This document shows, in pieces, positions 45,130 to 59,787 of a DNA stretch of 64,000 nt. Both the position numbers and the translations under genes were made by a program. Each line of letters starts with the position of its first letter. Positions within the stretch are counted from its first letter, which is position 1. The notes under the pieces were generated by a model. That model made no database searches and had not been told where the DNA came from. It was given only the letters and a program-made list of their open reading frames with translations. Origin of the DNA: Tenrec ecaudatus (Eukaryota > Chordata > Mammalia > Afrosoricida > Tenrecidae); contig NC_134546.1 of NCBI RefSeq assembly GCF_050624435.1, forward strand, positions 77,975,700 to 78,039,699, in the 5' to 3' direction.

Positions 45130-45762
45130 GGCTAGTCTTGAAATCTAGGAGTACATATGGAGGCCAAGTGAAAAGGAGGGATGGGGAAGAAAAGGAAAAT
45201 AAGAGATATGTGGCGAAGATTTAGGGCCCAGGCCCACCCAAGGGGAGGGTACTGTTTTTGTCTCCACAGGGAAAGAGGGACCAGATTAATATCCAGTGTT
45301 CTGGGATGCAAATGCACCCGGATGGCATGGAATAGGGAGCCAGGGGAGGGGCCTGAGGGCTCGGTCCCAATACCAGCTACATGGCCAACTGCCCACCTTC
45401 CCAGAAGAATGTACTTTACAGGACGGCACTAAAGCTACCACTAGGGGAGAGGGACATGTCTGACCAGAGAACATGGGAGCAAATGAAAGGGGAGGAAGAG
45501 AGAGTAGAGCACAACCTGGCACACCAGGCCTGGAGGACAATATCCCTGCTCTGAATAGCCAATGCACTGAGTGAACCAGATGGCTGGCCCCAGTATGAGA
45601 CACAACGTCCCTCATGGATCCATGGACCTACGGGAAACAACACTGGAGACTCAGTGTTGAGATTGGCCCGGACTGACCCCACGACACCGAGGCCAAATAC
45701 TAAAAGCATGTGGCAGAGCAATGCGGGGAGCAGATCAGGGAGCTCTCAAGGGGGTGCAAAGG
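45130..45762 (+). mobile_element. L1 3' UTR fragment, plus orientation (cut by gap)
   Basis: The reverse complement resembles 21,530-21,900: a purine-rich block with ggggaggaagagagagtaga and gcacaccaggcctggagga, and a gacatgtctgaccagagaac block. The sequence stops at the N run; its continuation is seen after 63,685. Confidence 0.75.
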
Positions 45763-45862
45763 NNNNNNNNNNNNNNNNNNNNNNNNNNNNNNNNNNNNNN
45801 NNNNNNNNNNNNNNNNNNNNNNNNNNNNNNNNNNNNNNNNNNNNNNNNNNNNNNNNNNNNNN
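45763..45862. other. Assembly gap, 100 N
   Basis: Exactly 100 unknown bases, a conventional size for a gap of unknown length. The sequence on its right is identical to 27,940 onwards and that on its left equals the sequence ending at 63,685. Confidence 0.99.
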
Positions 45863-47823
45863 TATGCTTGTTGAGTGTTGCTCTTCTGCCCATACTGGGT
45901 TGGCAAGATCTTTTGTAGGGCTGGGTTTCTTCTAACGTATTCTTTGAGTTTTCCCTTGTCTGGGAAGACTCTTACTTCTCCATCTATCTTGATCAATAAT
46001 TTGGCTGGGTAGAGTATTCTTGGGTTTGCATTGTTTTCCTTCAATTTATGGAATATCCTACTCCACTCACTCCTTTTCTTCATAGTTTCTGCTGATAAGT
46101 CTGAGCATAATCTTATTTGGGAACATTTATATGTGATTGCTTCTTTTTCCCTAGCTGCCCCCCCTTTCTGATTTTCTCCTTTTATTCAAATTTGGATAAT
46201 TTTCCTGTTATGTGCCTTGGTGACTTCTTTTTTGGGATCTAGTCTAGCTGGTGCTCTTTCAGACTCCAGAATGGTTGCCTAGTTTTCACTCCTATACTGG
46301 GGAATCTTTCCTCCAAGAATTATCTCACTATTGTTTCAGATGACTTCTTTGTTGTGTCTTCTTCTGGTAAGACAATAATTCTAATATTGTTTCGCTTCAT
46401 AGTATCAGACATAACTCTTAAGTTTTCTTCAGGTTCTCTGATGATCTTATTAGATTTTTGTCTGTGTTTGTTAAAGTCTTCTTGGCTGTCCTCCAAGTCA
46501 TTGATGCGGATCTCTGATTCCTCCATTGCTTCTCAAGGTCTGAGAGGCTGCTACTGGTTTCTGTTATCTCCTCCCTAAACTCCTGTATTTCCCTTTGGTA
46601 TATGGCTTTTACATCTTCCATCATTTTATTCATTTTCTGTATTGTTTCCCTCATATCCTATATGACTCCAAGTAGCATTCTGAAAATTTCTTTCTGTGGC
46701 AGCCCCATGTCTGCTTCTTCTATGCATGTCATTATGTTTAGGATATATTCTGCCATGTCCCTTTGTTTCTCAAATTTTTATGTTGAGGTTTGGGGCTGAT
46801 GGCTGTTTGCATAGGGTTTTTTTTAGAGGAGCCAGATACCATTTTCCAGGGAGTCAGAGGGCACAGGCTCTCTGGGAGACTTGTAAGAGTGTTTCTTCCA
46901 ACTGTCTATAGCTTATTTCACTATGGAATTAACCTACCACTTTATCCTCCTGTGGTTTCCCTATCATGAGAGTGTCCCAGAAGGCTGGTGGGTTGCCTGC
47001 TTTAGTGAGCAGAGGTTCCTGCAACAGCTTGTAATGTTGGTGAGTGTTGGTTGAGCTGCTTTATGCCTCCGGGCACACAGGCCACAGGCAGGAATCCCCC
47101 AGTGAGAAGTTGGGCAGTTTCCCATGGAAGGAAAGAGGACCTTTCCCTAGCCTTGGGCAAGCTACAGAGGTTGGAGCTCACCTAGCTGGGTGTGGTACAG
47201 TCTTAAATGCCCTAGGCCAAAGGGAGTGTTCTGGAGGTCAGCAGTAGAGTGTGAGAGAACAGGAAAGAGACAAAGATGAGGAAAAAAATTTAAAAGTAAG
47301 ACTGTTTAGACTGTGCAGGGACTATAAGGAAGAGAGGGAAACAAAAGCAACTATGCAGCTGAGTCCCACTCCCCACCCATGGAGCTGCAAAGCTTTAGTT
47401 CCTCTGCACCCCTCAAAGACCATAGGGGAAAGAGATCAGAAATGTAAACAAAAGCAACAATGTAGCTGAACCCTGATCCCTGCCAGTGGAGCTGCCAGGG
47501 TATGGGTTTAGTCCCTGCCCAGACGCAGCTGTGGCAAGCTGTGGCTGTGCTGTGAAAAAGCCCCTGCACAGCCTTCTGGGGATGTGGAGGAACAGAGAGC
47601 AGAGATGTAAACAGAAGCAACAGTGTAGCTGAACCCTGATCCCTACAGGTGGAGCTGCACGGGTCCTGTCCAAGCCCTGAGGCAGGTGAAAGCATACTGT
47701 GGCTGTGTTGAGACCAATCCCCACTACAGGCTCCAGATGGTCCCAGCTCCAGCAGGTAGAGTGGCAGGGCCAAGGTCACACCCCAGCAGACTTCCACTGA
47801 GGTAAGCCAAAAGCCCCAGCCCT
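45863..47823 (-). mobile_element. Copy 2: L1 ORF1 and 5' UTR part
   Basis: Same as 27,940-29,900. ORF1 remnants end at 46,654 and the 5' UTR repeats lie at 47,338-47,803. The rest of the L1 is absent because the contig starts here. Confidence 0.9.
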
Positions 47824-48282
47824 CAAAACCCCATGGGTCTGTGCCTACTTACCTTTATGATGTTCCTCCATTGTTCCAGCAGTGGTGAATTTCCCTCTAA
47901 GCAACTCTCCTTGGCTGCATTCTACGGAGTCCCTCTGGTATGTGTCCAAATCATCTTTTTTTATGGATAGAAGAATTTTTATTTCTTCTCTTTGTTAGCC
48001 TTTTTTCTTCCCTACCAAAAATTTTCTTATTTTCAGAATCCTAGGCTCATCCACCACCTTGCTACAGCTCTGTCCCGGACGCAGCCTAGGTTGCCCTGGA
48101 GCTGCTGCCAGGGCCGCACAGCCCAGCCTGGTGTTTCCGCAGAGGCTGAGCCGCCATCGCCTCCACAGTCAGCCCGCCCTCAGCATTCGGCCCACAGAAG
48201 TGACTCCTGCCGGAACGCAGTCTGCAGTCCACAATCCGCACCAAGCCCGGAGAGCCTCAGACAAGAGACGAGCTCAGGGAGG

Positions 48283-49209
48283 ATGTCAGGCTCCAGGGTG
48301 TCACAGAGCAGCAAGAGAAAGACCGAGAAGAAACCTGACACTTGGGAAGAAGCGAAATTTCTGATGGGCTCCATGGCAGTCATGAATGACATGCGAAAGC
48401 AGAGAACTTTTTGCGATGTGATTCTCATGGTCCAGGAAAGAAAGATCCCTACGCATCGTGTGGTCATGGCTGCAGCCAGCCCAGTTTTTAATGTCATGTT
48501 CACAACTGGCATGCTCAAATCAAAATCCTCTGAAGTAGAGCTCAAAGACGTAGACCCTGAAGTTATTGAACACTTGGTGGAATTTGCTTACACGGCTAGG
48601 GTTTCTGTGAGTACCAACAATGTGCAGTCTCTGTTGGATGCCGCAAACCAGTACCAGATGGAACCTGTGAAGAACATGTGTGTTGATTTTTTGAAAGAGC
48701 AAGTGGATGCTTCAAACTGTCTCAGTCTAAGCATTCTAGCAGAGCGTCTAGTCTGTCCTGAGTTGAAAGCCACTGCAGATGCCTTTATTGACCATAATTT
48801 CCCTGACGTTTCCAAAACTGAGGAGTTTCTCCGCCTTGATGCTGAGCTAGTAACAAGTCTGCTCAACCAGGACTCCCTGACGGTGAGTGCAGAGGAGGAA
48901 GTTTATGATGCTGCTGTCAGGTGGCTGGGACATGATGCGCCGAATCGCCAGCCTTTTATACTGGATGTCCTCGCTAACGTCAGATTTCCTCTGATCTCAA
49001 AACATTTCTTATGTAAAACCATCCCATTTGAACCCCTCATTCAAGACAATCCTGAGTGCCTTAAGATGGTGATGAATGGAATGTGTTACCATCTAATGTC
49101 TCCTGAGGATTGGAAAGAACTGGCAGATGGAGCAAGGCCTCGAAGACCACGGTCTTGTAGATATTTTAAGCCAAAGTTGGAAAAAGGTGCATATGGCACA
49201 CCATCCTGA
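48283..49209 (+). CDS. Copy 2: KLHL7-like BTB-BACK retrogene
   Basis: The 308-codon frame is identical in translation to 30,360-31,286. Probably the same physical gene; do not count it twice. Confidence 0.8.
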   Translation: MSGSRVSQSSKRKTEKKPDTWEEAKFLMGSMAVMNDMRKQRTFCDVILMVQERKIPTHRVVMAAASPVFNVMFTTGMLKSKSSEVELKDVDPEVIEHLVEFAYTARVSVSTNNVQSLLDAANQYQMEPVKNMCVDFLKEQVDASNCLSLSILAERLVCPELKATADAFIDHNFPDVSKTEEFLRLDAELVTSLLNQDSLTVSAEEEVYDAAVRWLGHDAPNRQPFILDVLANVRFPLISKHFLCKTIPFEPLIQDNPECLKMVMNGMCYHLMSPEDWKELADGARPRRPRSCRYFKPKLEKGAYGTPS

Positions 49210-51277
49210 AGTGAGAATGTAACTTCAGAAATTTCATTTGATGCGTGTTTTGCTCTTTAAAATTACCTGTGTTGATAACTATTTTGTATATCCAACCACA
49301 TGTTTTTGGTCTTCAAGTAGAACAGTTTAAATAACTAAAGAATTGACCCCAACTTTTCAAAAAAAGTCTCATTCAATAAAGTATGTTATTCTCAAAAGCC
49401 AGCATTATTATAATTCCATCACAATATGTTCAGTATTTATATTAAATGTGCCCACCCCTCCCTTATTTTTGTTATAAAACTTTGTCTTGGAAATACTTTG
49501 CCATTTACTAGTAACTATCTATATTTTTTCATATTAATTATTTCTAATATAATAATTGCAGCGGCAGCTTTTGTTAGAAATTATTTACCTTGCCTCATCC
49601 AAAGTGAACAGTAGTTTATACTCTGATATAAGTAGGCTACTTATTAAATAGGATTCCTTGGCAATTATTTTTAAATTCTTGTACTTGGCATTGTTCAGAA
49701 ATGTTGGAATGATATTAGCTGTCATTCATTGAGACCCTCCCATAGCTGTCCTATACTTGCCAGGAATGGTGGCTTTTCCTTATTATTATTAAATTGATTT
49801 CCTTCAGAGAACATTTTCTGTAGTAACATGTAATTATCCAGAATTAAGCCAATATATTTTTTGGAGCTAATAAACTTATACACTATTATCTCTATATATT
49901 CCTTGGATTTAAATGATGACAGGAGGTAATTTGTATTAATTACTGGCTGAAAATGATAGAAAAGAAAATCTTAATCTTTTTTCGAATATTGTCAATAAAT
50001 GACTTCTTGGCACTCTATATTTTTCTTTTTACGTAAGGTTTTCTTTTATTTAAAAGATCATTCACAAAATACTGTATCCATAGATTTCCTTTCTGTCATA
50101 CAGTTGAATGTGTTAAGGGCACTCTATTTTAAAGGCGAATCATACCATTCTTAGGATGACAGGGAAGAGAGAAGAACTTTTAATCTATGAAAAGAGGATA
50201 ATTGAGTTTCAAATAGTTCACTGAGAAATTAAATTAAAAATAACCAGATTTCTTTTTTTTTTCACAACTTTTGGAAGATTGCTTTATGGTCCTGAGGGAA
50301 GGAGAAGGGCGGGTATGTTGGGCAGAAATATATTAACCATTGTGCATTTCAAGGAAGGTTCACCATTGCCATTTCGGTGTTCTAATTGGAAAATTCTCCT
50401 TTAGAGATGACAGACTATTTCTTGTGCTCCTCATTTTAAGTGGGGGCTCCTCTTTTGGCTTGATATCTCTGCATAATTTAGGCGATGGGTTCCGTGGCCT
50501 TTTGTGTCCACTGTAGTTTGACAAAATGACAGGCCATTCTTAGGCCTGGTACACTCTTGATAGACTCTTATATAGAAAACCTAGATTTTTATTTTATTTT
50601 CCCTCTTACCATACCTATAGATGTTTGGGATATATTTCTCCTATTGATAATGGTGAGTTGGGTATTTCTCAAACTACTGACATTCACATGTGAGACAACT
50701 TCCAGTTCTGTTTAAGACCGATGCCTCTATCCTTTTCTGGGAATTTTATTACATACCCTAAAGTCATTCAAGGCTCTTGTCTACATTTTCTATTGATTAT
50801 GTATTTTATAATGAATGTTGGATTTTGAGTGTGAACATGGCAAAGGTAGGTAATTTCTTTTTTGTCTTTACACTAGGACCAACAACTCGTTTTTAAATCG
50901 ATTGTGAACACGGTCTCTTAATAAGCACTTTCATAATTAATAGTATGATAGACAAAAACTTTTTCATCTGTTGAAATCTACTATGTGGTTCATTTTGCAT
51001 AAGCATGAATAGGAATATAAGACAGGTGTAACAGTACTAAATAAAAAGAGGAATGAAAATAATGAAGTCATCTTTATGAACATCATAGAAAGCATGTTCT
51101 CCCTTTATTTCTGGCTTGTAGCCCAGAAACTGTTGACAGAGGTTACTGTTCTCAGCCCAGATTAGTTGGAGGATAGGATTGAGATGGAAAACCCTTGCTT
51201 ACAGTTAAATATTATACATGTCAATTAATAGTTGTTGTAAACTATGTTTCTCTCTATATTTGTAAATGATGATGTAG

Positions 51278-51448
51278 CAATCCCTGGTGACACAAAGTTC
51301 AAGATCGTGGATGCTATTTGAAAGGTGAGCAGGTACCACCCACCAGCTGGCCCCTTGCACAATTAAACTGACAGTCTGTGTCCAAAAAGATTACAGTTTA
51401 GAGATCCCTATGGGGGCAGTTCCAGTCTCTCTAAAGGGTGACATTTAG
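51278..51448 (+). repeat. Copy 2: AfroSINE
   Basis: Equivalent of 33,355-33,525. Confidence 0.82.
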
Positions 51449-51912
51449 TCAAAATGGATGATACATTTACAAAACAACATGTCAGTGATGCAGTCTGGAC
51501 TCTCCCTAACAGATATTAAATGCATGTTTCCTCCTGGTGCTCCTAATCTGAGTTCTAGTCCTAGTCAACTGTTTTGGATAATGGCAAGTTTGCTCTTTAT
51601 GATACTACTTTGTGGAATCATAAATAATTTTCATTTTGTCTTTTAAACTTGGAAGATTTTCCTGAACCTTATGGCTTCACATACTACGTTCATTATATTT
51701 TGAAATTAATTAATTGTCATTTCTGTTTTCTTTATTCATTGCTACACTTCACTTACTCTCTATTAGAATGTGATCATCTCTTAAGTGTCCTCACTATTTG
51801 AAGAAAACAAAACATTTTGAAGGCTCTTATAGTTCTTGTACCCACTCATCAATTGTATCAAGATAATTTGTACATGTGTCCCCATCATTATTTCCTAGAC
51901 ATTTCTTTTCTT

Positions 51913-51983
51913 CTTTTTAAAAAATCAATTTATTGGGGGCTCATACAACTCTTATCACAATCCATGCATCCATCCAGTGTAGT
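51913..51983 (-). mobile_element. Copy 2: L1 3'-end fragment
   Basis: Equivalent of 33,990-34,060. Confidence 0.85.
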
Positions 51984-54647
51984 CTTCTCACTCTTAGTTT
52001 TCAGATTTCAATGTGCTCTGCAGATAATTTTATCCCCTGGTCTCCTCTTCTAGGAAGAAGGACTCTGTTTCACACAGCACTCCATTTCCAGAACCGTGTG
52101 TCCTGCGCACTTCTATTGGACAAGCTACAGCGGTTTGGTAAAGAATATTAATAGGTTCACAGATTGAAAATATGCTCAGTTCAGTTTTCAACATAAAATA
52201 ACATTGGGAAAATTTCTATATGAACAATGCGTTAAATTTGAGGTATGGCAACACAGAAAATCAGTCTAGAAATGAGATGGGTGTACTCAGATAAATGAAA
52301 ATTTATCTTAGTATTTAGTGTTTCCTCGAGGTACATTTTTCACCCTGCTCTCAGAACTAAGTTTTGTGGGGATTCATGCTAATCTGGAAAGACTTAGACC
52401 ATAGCCATGTTTGCTATATGTAATTTGTTTTGTTTTTTTTTTCTCCTCAGAGGAGCGGATTCTTCCCATTCTAAATTGTAATGCAGGATTGTGATGCTGG
52501 GAATCTACATAATGATGGAGTGGGAGAAAAAGATAGATTTCTGTGTGTTCTTCTGATTGAGTCTGAACCTTTTATAGCACCTGGGCAGTAAGACTCTGAC
52601 CTTCATGCCTGTGTTGTAGTTTATAGTTTGGCCTGTCCATGTTCCTTTCCTTCACTGCAAAATCTCCTCTATGTTTGAACTTTTAATATCTGTTCATTAT
52701 ATCCTCACACATAGGTCTCATGGGTAGGATATGGTGTGTGTGGTTGATAGGGGAAATATTTCACCTCCAGCTATGAAAAATCAATGAATTAACCTTCCTC
52801 TGGCGCTAAATCTGTTGAGATGATAAAAGACTCCCAATCCAGTGTCTGAATCACAGGGCTTATTTTGAATGTATACTTGAAAATCTTGGGGGGGGGGGTT
52901 ATAGGTAAAGCCCACAGAATTCGGGGCTCCACTAATGACTGGCCCCAGCAATTTCTCACTGGTACAGTAAATAATACTCAGTCTCTAGAAGTTCATAAAA
53001 TTTTAATTTACAGTTTTGCTTTATTTTGTTTGTTTGTTTTTTAAATACATGGGTTTGATAGCTTCTGATTCAGGTAAGCAGAACACAGCTGTTCCCATCT
53101 GAATAGACCTCCTCTAGATTTCGGATGACATTTGATATGCCAATTCACTTTAATTCTCTGATGGTGCATGCAAGGACTCCCAGCATCTGTGCACCCAAGG
53201 CTCATGTTGCAGAATAAGGAGCAGGTGCCTGACTCAGAGAGGAGGAGATGGTCCAAGAGAGACAGAGCAGGGGTCCAGAGTGGAAATGGAGTGGCAGGGG
53301 TCCAGAGAGGGCCTAGAGTTTGTACGTGGGCAGAGAGTTGTGGTCATCTCCACATGACAAGACATTATAGAGGGATGAGTGGACAGATAGTATAGGGTGT
53401 TTTATCACCCAGCACCGGGAAACTGAGCTACATTTGATCACCCCTTATGCTTTGTCCCTAGGTTCTTCGAGCTAAAACCTGAGAAAGCAGGTCCCTGGCC
53501 TCTAAATGAAGAGCATCCAGTGGTTACTGAGTTTCTTTGAGCCCTAAGCACTTGAATTGATTTAGGACCATTCAGGCAAGGAATGATTTTTTTTTTCAGA
53601 AAATAGGTACTGTACACTAGAGAAGTATCTGAGTTTGTAGAGATATGTCCTAATCTTATCGGTTCTGGTTAATCTTTTTCACAATACTGATACTTTTTGT
53701 GATTAAAATGTACAACTTATGTTAATCTTGTTAATGTATCCTTAATACATCTTGCAAAATTATTAAATTTATTTAGGGGGTTCTATCCAACTTAGGGTGA
53801 TAAAGTAATATTTCCTTATATTTTATAGATTGTATTGCTTGGTTTTTTATGTGTTCTGAATATTTTACATACTTTTATATTATTTCATTTGTTGCTTTTC
53901 AATTTTTCATATATATATCGTTTTGTGGGCTGGTTTTTATGTGAGGAGAGGAAATAAGAAAACTTTATGCCTGTTAAAATAACATTTTGGTATACATAAT
54001 TTTAAACAAGTAAAAAAACAGAAGTTCATGGAAAATATAGCTGACTATATATGAAAACACACTCAATACATATATAGTAATAGTGAGGGTGATATAGTCA
54101 AATGAGTAAGACCTCTCTCCACACCCACCTCAGTCAGTCATTGAAAAATCACTGTATCTCATCACAGACACAGAGCAATGGCCCCGTTGCTTGGTCAGTA
54201 TTAGTCCATGAGAAGCTGATTTTGTCAGACCTCATCTATGAAGTCAGTGAAATTATAGGGTTCGAGTATAAGTGGATACATCTGTACCAGTCATGACCAA
54301 CTGTCCAACCACATCATGAGATCATGAGATGTATCCACTACAATCAGGATTCGAGACAACATTTGAGATGAGCAGCGAAGCTATCCTGGTGTGTGGCTCC
54401 GTCATGTTCTCGAGGTTTCCACTTATTTATACCTGATGTAGACCAGAAATGCATTCATGAATGTGAATTATGTGCATGTACAAATGCCCTATAGAGTTCA
54501 AAGCTTAAGCCATCACCCTTATACAGCAATAAGCAAGGACATTGCCACATAGGCTGTACCTAAACCACTGACACCAAAGTGCACTCATCAAGGACTGACT
54601 ATGTGGCTTCATTTTCCTATTGGCAGTTGCCCTCAGTAAGATAAGAC

Positions 54648-55057
54648 ATGGACTGGAGAGAACACTGAAGCAGCTGCAGAACCTCACCTTCTGGTTTACT
54701 TCCTCACAGGTGTGCATGCCCAGATGCAGTTAGTGCAGTCTGAGGCCAAGGTGCAGAAGCCAGGAGAGTAGGTAAAGGTGTCCTGTAGGACTTCCAGACA
54801 CACCTTTTCCAACTACGGTACGAATTAGGTGTGATGAGCACCAGGAAAAGGCGTTCAGTGGATGGGCTGGATCAACACCCACACTGGGAAGTCAACATAT
54901 GCCCTGGGCTTTGCACAGGCCCAAAAGACATCTCCTCAGATGTGTCATTCAGCACAGCTTATCTACAGATTGGCAGCCTGAACTCCGAGGACACTGCCAC
55001 CTCTTCCTGTGTGAGACACACGCTGTAGAAATCCACATCCTGAGAGCGTCAGGACAC
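54648..55057 (+). pseudogene. Copy 2: IGHV7/1-like pseudogene
   Basis: Equivalent of 36,725-37,134, with the same stops and the same degenerate recombination signal (heptamer 55,019-55,025). Confidence 0.88.
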
Positions 55058-55772
55058 CTGAGGGGAGGGCAGCTGTACTGGCTGAGGCAGTCTCTCAGAA
55101 TATATAGTTGAATCTTCTCTTTACTTACCAGTTATGAAGTTAGAGATGAGAAACAAAGAAAATTACTTCCTGTGAAATTAGCATTACAATACTATGAAAT
55201 TATATCAGCCCCTCTAGGGGGGAAAATAAGAAATACCTTGGTATGTAGCTTTTCCTTAGCTCTCTGTGTAAATACTTCCATCTCCGTACTGACAACTATG
55301 CAGACTCCATGAAGGGTTAATTTACCACCTCCAGAGACAATGATAAGAACACGGTTTATTGGCAAATAGACGGTTGGGAAATGGAAGGCAAGGCCATCTA
55401 GTACTCTGTGAGAAAAAAGGGAGAGGGAGTCAGTGTGATCCCAGAAACAGACTCCCTGTTGGGAGAGACCTGAGCTGCAGGGGACACTCAGAACCCACAG
55501 ATCTCAGGACACACCCCAGGGGCACAGGGTTGGCTTCTTGTGGTCTGGGGATGCATCTCCATTGCACTGTTTCCCCCAATAAATTTGTCTATTTTTATGA
55601 CAAAGGAATGCAATATTAATGTATACGAAATATGTAAAATCAGACCTATTACACATAGGATGTATAATAATGGAATTGAAATCTCATCAGCAGAAAGTGA
55701 GGAGGAAGGAGCACATAAAATATAACTTTTATTTATTGCTGTTATACCTCACTTATTTGTATGTTAAAGTTT

Positions 55773-56573
55773 ACAGCAAATGCGTTTTTCAAGTACTGTT
55801 TGATAATAGATGTATTGGTTGGATTTCCTTGAAGGCGGATATGATCTTTTCACAGACAGTACTGCATTCCATGATGGGTTTAGCAAGATCCTTTCTGACA
55901 ATGAATGCTATCCCCTTCTCTTCATTGTGTTGTTCTTGGCATAGTAAATCTTATGATTTCCTGATCAACTTGCAATACCATTTAAGTCCATTTAAGCTCA
56001 CTAATGCCAAGGATATCAAGCAAACATCAAGCATCCCATATCATCTTTGGCCCCTTCCAGTTTTCCTCAATTTATAGTATGCAAATGATCAGCTTTGATC
56101 ATCAGAAGACTTTTGGAGCTGTTTCGCATTACCTTGAGACATGTTCTATCAGCAAATGAAGATCCTGACGGCTCCACTCCCAGAGGCTTTACCCAAATCA
56201 CACCATCATGGCCGACTCCCTTCCAAGAAACCAGCTCCACTTCAGTCACATTTTGAGTGCCCTCAAACATGAGGGGCCCATCCTCTGACAGTAGCTTCAA
56301 TGATTTCCTAATTCCTTTCCTTAGGCTGTCAGTATTTAACAATACTTCAAAAGTATGCATAAGATTTTCAAAGCTTCTTCCACTGAAGAATGTAGTGGGG
56401 TCCTTCTAAATTGTCTAGTCTTAGTCTGGAAGCTTTGATGAAATCGGTTCACTTTGGGTGTCCCTGCTGGCATTTTATATAACAGTGACATATCTTCTAG
56501 CATCACAGCAACACACAAGCCACCACAGTATAAAGAACTAGCAAACAGGTGGTGAGAATATAACATTATTCCT
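55773..56573 (-). mobile_element. Copy 2: RTE/BovB-type LINE
   Basis: Equivalent of 37,850-38,650. Confidence 0.85.
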
Positions 56574-56982
56574 TCCAAATATACAAATTCTGGCTAATAT
56601 TTTAAATGCAATAAATAAGTAAAAGCAGAACTCCATCAAATAGTGGATTAATTCAATTTAATATTTTCAATTATGGTCTTAACAATTAAATAAAAAGCCA
56701 TGAGGACATCAAGAATTTAATAAGTAAACAAACAAATAAATGGGTCTAGCAAACTAGAATCAGTGACCAATACATAGCATACTCAACCAAAACCAAAATA
56801 TATTGCTCCCGTTAAGCTTGGATTTATTTCAGAAATAAAGTTAAGCATGAAATGAATAGAAACAGAAACAGATAATAAAAATTCAGATAGATGAGAGATA
56901 CGAAATATGGACAGGCTCTTTAGAGAAAATTGACAGCTAAATCGATAGTTCAGCAGATTGATAGACCATTTAATAGATTTAT

Positions 56983-56983
<1 letters not shown>

Positions 56984-57031
<48 letters not shown>
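56984..57031. repeat. Copy 2: (ATAG)n microsatellite
   Basis: Same number of units as 39,061-39,108. Confidence 0.95.
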
Positions 57032-57032
<1 letters not shown>

Positions 57033-59314
57033 AAGACAGCAGAGATAGGAAAATGTGTAGATGGATGGCAGAGAGAAAGAGAAACGCATTCAACAAACAC
57101 CAGTGTCATTGTGCATTTAAGTTCAGGGGTTTGGGCTGAGTCCAGGCAGATGGTGTTCAGAGAACACTCTTGTCTATCCTGAGATAAATTGAAGACTAAA
57201 TGCACAAACTACTACATGAGGTATGTTATAAGGAGTAAGGATGTTATAAAACAATGATTCACTCTTCAAGAGATTATCTCAAGTACCTGGGTCCCCACAG
57301 CAGGAATAAATCACCTATTTGATGTGTGTGGTGATGCAGGTAAAAGTAGGTCAGGGAAGCTATGTGAGACCAGACTGTAAGCACCATGAGGGGAATGTTG
57401 GGATGTATTGCACAGGGTCTCAGGACAAACAGGCACATGACCCAGATTCAAGACTCAGTGCCTGGGGAACAAGATACAGGTTTCCTAGCAGCATTTGGGC
57501 CTCCCCTACCCCATTCCCTTGTGTCATGATTTTTAGTCCTCTTCCTGTCTTTGAGAACTGATATTTAGATGTTTTTTAGCATAACTCTCAACTCCAGTGA
57601 ACAGAGGGAAGAGAATGAAGCATGGAATTATGATATCTTCTCTGGGTCCTTGTTCTTTTCTTGGGAGACTCTGAGTGCATAACCCACAAGCTGAGGTGCT
57701 CTCTCCACATCAGAGGAGAACTGAAGGGAAACATTTTAATATTATTTTCTATTTTTATCTTTACACTTTCTTGTGGATTGCGTGAAGGTGTACCGAGAAA
57801 ATTAATGTTCATTCAACTATTTATACACTCTTGTTTCATTTCATTGACTGCAATACACACAAACTCCTGTTACAATTACCTTTTCTTTCCAAACATTCTG
57901 AATGTTCCCTGGATAAATGTTGCCCTTTGAATCACAGAAGTTTGATAGTTTTAAGGTTATTGTATCTCCCCAGGACAATTGCTCCTTGGGAGGTTTGTGG
58001 ACTATTTGACTGGAAGTTTTTCCAAGGGGTGAGTTCAGTCCCATACCTGAAGGGATGCTGACAGCCGTATTCTCAGGACTTCCACGAGTCTACCCAAGCG
58101 GTAAGCCTAGTGTTTTTATTTTCTTTGTGTGTGTGTGTGTGCATGCGTGTGTATTCTTTCACTTTTTATCCCACTCTGCCCAAGACCTTCTAATGCTACC
58201 TTTTACAGCGAAGTGGGTACTGATAGCAAGGTACCACCTATTTCTTCTGGTCATAGGGTTCAGGACACTTGTATCTATGATTCATTATAGCATTAGATGA
58301 ATGGTGTCCATGTGTCTTCAATGATCATCACTCTGGAAAGGGAGAAACAATTAGCTGCACCTCATGTGGTTTAAAGTCCCCTGTCACTACTCTCAAAACC
58401 CAGATGTAGGACATTATCTTTGTGGGCTGTTATGTCAGCGGTTCTTGGTGTTCTCTAACCTCCAAGGCCTCCTCTTCAGAGAGAAAAGTTAACTCACTGA
58501 TGGTTTTCTTTAGTTTAGATCACAGTAGATCAGAGTAATGTTTAGACAGATTATGAAACTAATGAAGGTGAAATATTCCACATTTTGGACTTTTAACTTC
58601 TCTTGTGAACAGAGTTCCACTGTCAGAGAGTTGGTAACAAGGGCCAGGTTGACCATGAGTGTTCAGAGAGACACACTCATCTTTGGCTTTAATCTGCACA
58701 GATTTGTCTGGCACTCCGAGTAAAGCTGACATTTCCTAAGATTTGTTTCCTCTCCTCAGGCAGCAGGAAGCACAGGGCAGACCTGAGCACTAGGACATAC
58801 CTGAGAGTCTACTGAAAAGGGACCATTTGGGAGATAAGATTCTTCAGTGTCTTCACTAAGGAGTCAGAGGTACTTTCTATCCTGGACATAATTCCCTGCA
58901 GACAGTAAGGAGGGACTGTCTGTGAGGGCCCAGGCTCCTTGGGCTGCAGCTTCACACCGGGTTTCAAACCACTGTCACCTGAGTGTGGACTGAGAGATGC
59001 ACTGAGTGGAGAACCACGGTTCAATACTTTCTGGGGTTAATGTGCCAATGACTGTGTGTTTGTGTCTTTTTGTGTGTGTTGTGTGATGTTATTAGGATCA
59101 GGTTCTGTCCCTCTCAACAGTCCCAAGACCCACACCTCCCCCTGCCTTGGGTTTCCATGGTTATAAGGCTGGAGGAGTCTGACATGGAGGGCAGGGCAGA
59201 AATATGCAAAGTGGAAGACACCCATTTTAGACCCACAGGCTACCTCCCCAGGGGAAGCACCCTCATCACCCAGCTGGGGACCACAATGTGATTACTTTCC
59301 ATCCTCCTTGCAAG

Positions 59315-59787
59315 ATGGAGTTCTGCCACCCTAACTCTCCTCATTACTCTTCTCCCAGGTCAGGATCGCCACAGGGTCTGAGAAGAATGGAGGGCAGTGT
59401 GTGAAGAGGAAATCTCTGATCTCTGAATCCTATTTCCACAGGTGTCTGTGCCCAGGTGTAGCTGGTGCAGTCTAGGGCAGAGATGAAGAGACCTGGAGAA
59501 TCTTTGAGGATCTCTTGTAAGACATCTGGGTTCAGCTTTACTAGCTACTATTTGCACTGGATTAGGCAGATGCCTGGAATAGGCTCGGAATGGATAGGAA
59601 GAATTGATCCTGAAAACTCTCAAACAAAGTACAACCCATCCTTCCAAGGAAAAGTCAGCATCTCCACAGACAACTCCATCAGCACCATGTCCCTGCAGTG
59701 GAGCAGCCTGAAGGACTTAGACACGGCCATGTATTACTGTGCAAGACACACAGTGAGAGAAACCACTTCCTGAGAGGGGTAGAAACC
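59315..59787 (+). pseudogene. Copy 2: IGHV5-like pseudogene
   Basis: Equivalent of 41,392-41,864. The same TAG occurs at 59,459-59,461 and the heptamer at 59,749-59,755. Confidence 0.93.

Noticed and set aside
45654-46083. Open frames running through the N region
   Set aside because: They are artefacts of translating unknown bases; the right-hand part is L1 ORF1.
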